Made by a program: the position numbers and the translations under genes. A stretch of DNA of 64,000 nt from Helichrysum umbraculigerum. Lineage: Eukaryota; Streptophyta; Magnoliopsida; Asterales; Asteraceae. Under the pieces are notes generated by a model. The model was not told the DNA's origin. It worked only from the letters and a program-made list of their open reading frames with translations, and searched no databases. Location: contig CATIUR010000001.1 of assembly GCA_949592205.1 (NCBI GenBank), forward strand, positions 65,986,559 to 66,050,558, read 5' to 3'. Below, one piece after another: positions 59,059 to 64,000 of the stretch (the stretch's first letter is position 1; each line of letters starts with the position of its first letter).

Positions 59059-60799
59059 TTCTACAAAACAGAAAGAAAGTTCTTGTTAGTACTTTCGACA
59101 TATAATATCTTAACAGAAATGTAAAACCCATGGTTTACTTTCCATTAAGTCCAGGATCCAAATGACATATCACCGTTCCATCAGTTGATCTGCTAGGAAC
59201 TAAATGATACTCAAAAGGTAAGTGACGTTCAATAATTGCATTTACCGATGCAATTCCTAGATTATGGGACTTAATGTCAAGCTCGATCAAGCATCAAAAA
59301 TGGTGATCGTGACATTAATCATGTTTCGTCGCATCTTATTGCTATCGGCGTTTACAGTCTCACTGCATAACCCGATTTAAGTCGTCCAACTGAAGACTGC
59401 AGATAGTCCACCACCGTCTCACGATGAGTAGTAATCCACCTTGGATACCCTTCACCCACGTCTCACGCAGAATGACGAGCAAGTACAAGTTGTCTTAGCA
59501 ATATGGATAGCAATATGACTTAATTCCATGGGTGACAAAATATTTATGTACGAAGAGGCATGCATACAACTTCGTTACATAATTTTGTGTTAAAACAAAA
59601 GTTTTTTATTACTGGTTTTAAACGTGTTTCTATGATTGCCTAATTCCTATACACCAAGTGTATATAATAATCAAATGTACCATCGTCATCATAAAACCCT
59701 TTCGGTAGCTCTACAAAAGGTATGACCAGGAAAGCATGTGAGGGTAGGGGACGACAAAGCATCACTTAAAACCTGACCTCATTTGGAGTAGAATACATCC
59801 ACATAACTTTCCTAGACATCGTTCTTTATGTAGGTGAGCCTAGTTGGGAATTATACACTGAGGATGTTCATTTAATTATGAATTACCAATCACACGTTTT
59901 ATAAAATCCTTTATATAATTCTTTAGTCACATTAAAGATTATTTCTTTCAAAACCATTTGACATAATATAATAACATGAAGTAAAGAATTAATCTACGCA
60001 ACAAATTGGGTGAGCCCTAAAACAAAAAGTCTATATGGTCATTGTTCACATATTGATTAACTTCCGTTTCAAAGGAAACGGACCACATACATCTGTTCAA
60101 ATAAACAAGTTTGGATTGCGTAAGCTATCAATATGTGAACAATTCATATATCAAATAAACCACACACAACTTTTTATTAATCCAAAATCTTTAGGTGTCG
60201 CACATAATCAATTAACAATTAATATTATGTCAATAATTCAATTTTAATTTTCTTAACAATATCAATATATCTAATTATGTCCATAAAGTTATGCATGTAA
60301 CTTTACAAACATAATTTGCATAAAAATTAAATATGGCAAAAAGGTAACAATTATAAACATCAAATATTGCAAGGTAGATTGGTTTCAAATTAACTCCTTA
60401 ATTTTATAAACATAAAGGTTTAAACTAATTATCTTTTAACTTTTAACCAATTAGTTTTTAACAATTTTAACTAAACCTTTATTTTATTTATATACTTAAA
60501 AAAAAATTTAAAAAAAAAACATGTTTGTTGCCTTATGTTTGTACGCAAACATCCAAAACAAAAAATCTCCTGTAGACATGTGATCTTATCAAATCAAAAT
60601 AAATAAATAATTTTTTTCTTTCTTTGCTTCAAACAAATAAGCCAAACAAAAAAATATATTTATTTATTTTTTTTCTCGTACGAATAGGCAAAGAGACTGA
60701 ATAATTAAAATTTTTTTATTATTAAACCAACCCCTAATCCCCCCACAATTTTTTGATGTTTTATATCCAAAATAAAAATTAACCTGGCTCTGATACCAC
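59059..60799 (-). other. Copia primer site and long leader
   Basis: Primer site TGGTATCAGAGC at 60798-60787, one base after the LTR; about 1.7 kb untranslated leader, AT-rich, no convincing ORF. Confidence 0.8.
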
Positions 60800-61398
60800 T
60801 ATAGGTAAACAACTCAGATCAAATTGTCAAACAATACATGCAGCGGAAAATAGGATCACATAGGAATAATTAAATCGGATTAAGTTATACATTATTGCCT
60901 TGAATCGTTTGTAAGAAAAACCTTTAGATCTAAGTTCAAGATCTTTCCTTGGTCAAGTACACGACACCGTCTTTATCGATATGCTTGTATGCTAGTACTT
61001 GCCCGTTCACAAAACCACACAACCTTTTGTGCCTTCTTTTCTTTGCCGTACAAAACAAAACCAAACAATTGAAAAACCCTTTGGTTTTTTGTGAAGTACG
61101 GCCGAACTCCAAGAGAGGAGTAGCAAGAGATTTTTTTGTGAATATTAATTAGAGATTTATATTAGGATTAACCCTAACCCTAATCTATAAGGGTGTATTT
61201 ATAGATAGGTAAAACTTGGTCCCCAAGTTTAATATTTTCACATTAATCCCTCTAGTTAATTAATTATTAATTTTAACTCTTAACTTTAATAATTAATAAC
61301 TTTAGGCAAATAAGCAATATCTCAATGTCGATGTGTGCGTTCCCAAAGGCTCACACATTTACGGACACATATTTGATAAAATCATTCAAATACCAACA
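60800..61398 (-). repeat. Copia 5' LTR (599 bp)
   Basis: TGTTGGTATT at 61398 to CCTATA at 60800. TSD GATTA follows at 61399-61403. Confidence 0.92.
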
Positions 61399-63703
61399 GA
61401 TTACACCATGAAACCAACAATTCAAGAACAGGTTGGCCAGCTTCATAGACCCATCGATGAGTAATGACTGAGTTTGGTTGTAAATCAATTTCTCAGTCTT
61501 TGGTGATGGGTAAAGGGATATCTGGTACCGAAGAAAAAGAGCCATGAGTAGGTTTAAGCATCGAGATGTGAAATACTGGTGGATTCTAGCTTCGGGTGGT
61601 AATTCCAGCTCATAAGCAACTGGTCCCACTGCTCTTTTAACACGATATGGTCAAAAAAATCTTGGAGACAGCTTCTCATAACGACGTTTAGCCAAAGTCT
61701 TTTGGCAATACGGTTGAATCTTCAAGAAGACATAATCACCAACCTGAAATGTGAGTTCCCGACGCTTACGATTTGCTTGCTCTCTCATTCTGTCTTGGGC
61801 TTTTTGGAGGTTTTGGCGAAGAAGCTTTATCAAATCATCCTGATCAACTAACTGTTGTTCCAGCTCTGCGTTTTTTGTTTCACCTGCTGTATAGGGGAAC
61901 AAAGAAGGAGGTTCTCGACCATACACAACAGAGAATGGAGTTGTGCCGGTGGCCGTGTGGTATCCTGTGTTATATGAATATTCGGCCCAAGGTAAGTATA
62001 CACTCCATTTGGTTGGCTGTTCACTGGCAAAGCAACGTAAGTAAGCTTCTAAGCAACGATTCAGAACTTCGGTTTGGCCATCCGTTTGAGGGTGGTAGCT
62101 TGTACTCAACTTTAATTTTGTCTGACTTAACCGGAACAATTCTTGCCAAAAGTTGCTGAGGAAGACAACATCTCGATCAGACACGATGGATCGGGGAAAG
62201 TCATGCAGCCTGACTATTTCCCTACAAAAAACGGCTGCTACTCCTTTAGCTGTATAGGGATGGGCTAAGCAAATGAAGTGAGCATATTTTCTTAAACGAT
62301 CCACTACCACTAAAATAGTATCAAAACGATTAGATGGTGGTAACCCAACGATAAAATCCATTGAAACATCTTCCCAAATTCGATGGGGAATGGGTAGAGG
62401 CTGAAGTAATCCTGCTGGAGTCAATGTCTGATACTTTTGTTGCTGACAGATTATACATTGCTGGACAAATTCCCTAACGTCCTGCTTCATCTTTGGCCAA
62501 TAATAACGAGAAGAGAGTCTTCTGTAGGTTTTCAAAAAACCTCCATGACCACCGATTGGAGTGTCATGTGCTTCTTGTAACAGCTTGAGTTTGAGATTGT
62601 GTATCTCTGGAATCACCATCCGTCCATGATGAAACAAAAGCTGATCCACCAGTGAGAAATCAGAGATGGATGAAGGATCTGCTTGCAACTTCGTGATTAG
62701 ATCGTGAGTAAATGTATCAGTTTGCAACCCTGCCTTGATATCAGCTACCTCAACACAAAACGGGATGATAAGCGTTAATAATTCTCCCGAGTGAGGTCGG
62801 CGAGATAGGGCATCTGCCCCCTTGTTCTCTTTCCCTGCTTTATGAACAATTGAAAAATCATAAGGCATGAGTTTTAGCAAAAGCCTTTGCTGCTCTGTAG
62901 TGGTGATGCGTTGTTCTAATAAGAACTTAAGGGTATAGTGATCGGTGCGAATAAGAAAATGTCGGCCAAGCAAGTAATGGCTCCATTTCTGGACCGCGAG
63001 GACTAATGCCAGCAGCTCCCTGTCGTAAGCCGATTTAAAGCGATTAGATAGGGAAAACCCTTTACTGAAATAAGCCACGGGATGGTCCTCTTGTGATAGT
63101 ATCGCTCCGATCCCATCTGATGATGCATCACACTATAACAAAGGGTTTAGAGAAGTCCGGTAACCTCAATATAGGTGCTGTCAGCAGTGCCTGTTTCAGG
63201 TCATTAAAGGCCTTAAGGGCTGCCTCCGACCAAAGAAACCCATCCTTTTTGGTCAATGCAGTAAGCGGTTGGGCTATAAGTCCATAATTACGGACAAAAT
63301 GCCTATAATAGCCGGTTAACCCAAGGAAACCTCTCACCTCTTTTACTGTTGATGGAATGGGCCACGACTTTACTGCTGAAATCTTTTCTTCCTCCACACT
63401 AACTCCTTCCGAACTGATTACATGTCCCAAAAACAGAACCTGTTCTTGCCCAAAACAACACTTTGGTAATTTGGCAAAGAATTGGTTGTCATGCAGCAAT
63501 TTCAAGACATGTTCTAGGTGAGACTTGTGCTGCTCCATACTTGAACTGTAAATTAAAATGTCATCAAAGAACACAAGTATAAAACGTCGTAAATAAGGAC
63601 GAAATAAATCGTTCATAACAGCCTGAAATGTGGAAGGAGCATTAGTTAAGCCGAAAGGCATAACCTTAAACTCGTAGTGACCCGAATGGGTCCGAAAAGC
63701 TGT
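61399..63703 (-). pseudogene. Outer Ty3/gypsy polyprotein (Reina-like): RT C-part, RNase H, integrase
   Basis: The minus frame begins at TAFRTHSGHYEFKVMPFGLTNAP (RT) with catalytic LVFFDDILIY, then a TAG at the start of RNase H (63130-63128, where CDASSDG follows). The next open stretch (63078-61651) has RNase H residues (YDRELLAL, RTDHYTLKFL), integrase zinc site H171/H178/C208/C211 and DDE D241, D301, E337. A TGA follows SPRFF (61653-61651), then PYRVKRAVGPVAYELELPPEA and a frame change. The C-terminus is at 23030-22802. RT is cut at 63703 by another LTR; gag and protease are outside or lost. Multiple stops make it dead and the oldest layer of the nest. Confidence 0.85.
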
Positions 63704-64000
63704 TGTGACTACTCTCCAAATTAGGTATTGATTAACCTTAAGCATGTTGCATTCTTACGCTAATTTCCTGGTTAAGTTTTAACAAAACTTTTTGTCGTGA
63801 TGTAAGCCTAGCAAGCCCAGTACTTTTAAAACAAAAAGTATTACTTAATACGTAGCTATTTAAAGTTATGTACAAACGTATCGGAACGAACCCGACAAAA
63901 ATATATAACAAAAATTCGTAACACAAAAATAATTTATATTTCAATTATTAATTACGAGTATGTATACATCTATAACATATAGATAGAACAAATTAAATAT
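63704..64000 (+). repeat. Start of another gypsy LTR (family D-related), runs off the window
   Basis: The gypsy RT reading ends abruptly at 63703. From TGTGACTACTC the sequence aligns with the start of the family D LTR in the same order (CAAATT, TTGCATT, GCTAATT, TAAGCCTAGCAAGCCC against TAAGTCTAGCAAAGCCC). The far end and TSD are outside. Confidence 0.55.

Larger units (their letters stand above)
23031..61398 (-). mobile_element. Ty1/copia retrotransposon, split by elements B and C
   Basis: 5' LTR 61398-60800, primer site 60798-60787, gag-pol in pieces 59058-55093 and 44806-44658, PPT 23640-23629, 3' LTR 23628-23031. TSD GATTA at 23026-23030 and 61399-61403. Removing family C (44807-55092) and family B (23937-44149) leaves an element of about 7.9 kb. 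The LTRs (598 and 599 bp) differ at about five positions by eye. Lineage within copia not resolved. Confidence 0.9.

Overview
The window is plant nuclear DNA made almost entirely of LTR retrotransposons. Polyprotein wording (the Ty3/gypsy chromodomain-like end of the 48-52 kb element, the MPPRR gag starts, the copia gag) looks like elements of the daisy family (Asteraceae); that assignment is inference from memory of the families and no species is claimed. No intact host gene was found. Non-transposon remains are a broken FAR1/FRS-like gene (10.7-11.8 kb) and perhaps one short exon near 22.4 kb. Layout: 1-6427 is a truncated non-coding Ty3-type element (family A, copy 1) sitting in a scrap of another LTR (family E, to 6629). 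6.8-9.8 kb holds fold-back repeats embedded in (AT)n/(AC)n microsatellites, then a probable Helitron 3' end near 10.13 kb and the FAR1-like pseudogene. 12.8-18.8 kb is a chimeric minus-strand gypsy remnant with a family D LTR on one side and a family C-like LTR on the other. 18.8-20.5 kb is the 3' end of an old Ty1/copia element. 20.5-22.5 kb is unassigned intergenic DNA. From about 22.5 kb to 63.7 kb there is one nest, resolved by target-site duplications (TSDs): a minus-strand Reina-like gypsy is split by a minus-strand copia element (23031-61398, TSD GATTA); the copia is split twice, by gag-only gypsy B (23937-44149, minus, TSD AGTGG) and by gypsy C with an intact pol frame (44807-55092, plus, TSD CTCAA/CTCAC). 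B's LTR is split by non-coding element A copy 2 (27335-38234, plus, TSD TAAAT), which is split by a solo LTR of family D (30463-33136, TSD GATCA). The outer gypsy is also cut at 63704 by the start of another LTR that runs off the window. How the parts work together: families A, B, C and D share a 3' end architecture and an initiator-tRNA-Met-type primer site wherever that site is present, although A has no coding capacity and B has only gag. The most interesting signal is three classes of short hairpins in these elements, with stems that change while pairing is kept: (1) a hairpin just before the polypurine tract; (2) a stem-loop at the 3' end of every LTR, just 5' of the primer site, with a GCTTCCG motif in its loop; (3) arrays of small hairpins with constant loops and variable stems, differing in sequence between families and even between homologous LTRs, inside the transcribed leader and partly inside a putative leader intron. 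I infer these are cis-acting RNA structures kept by non-autonomous elements that borrow proteins in trans.
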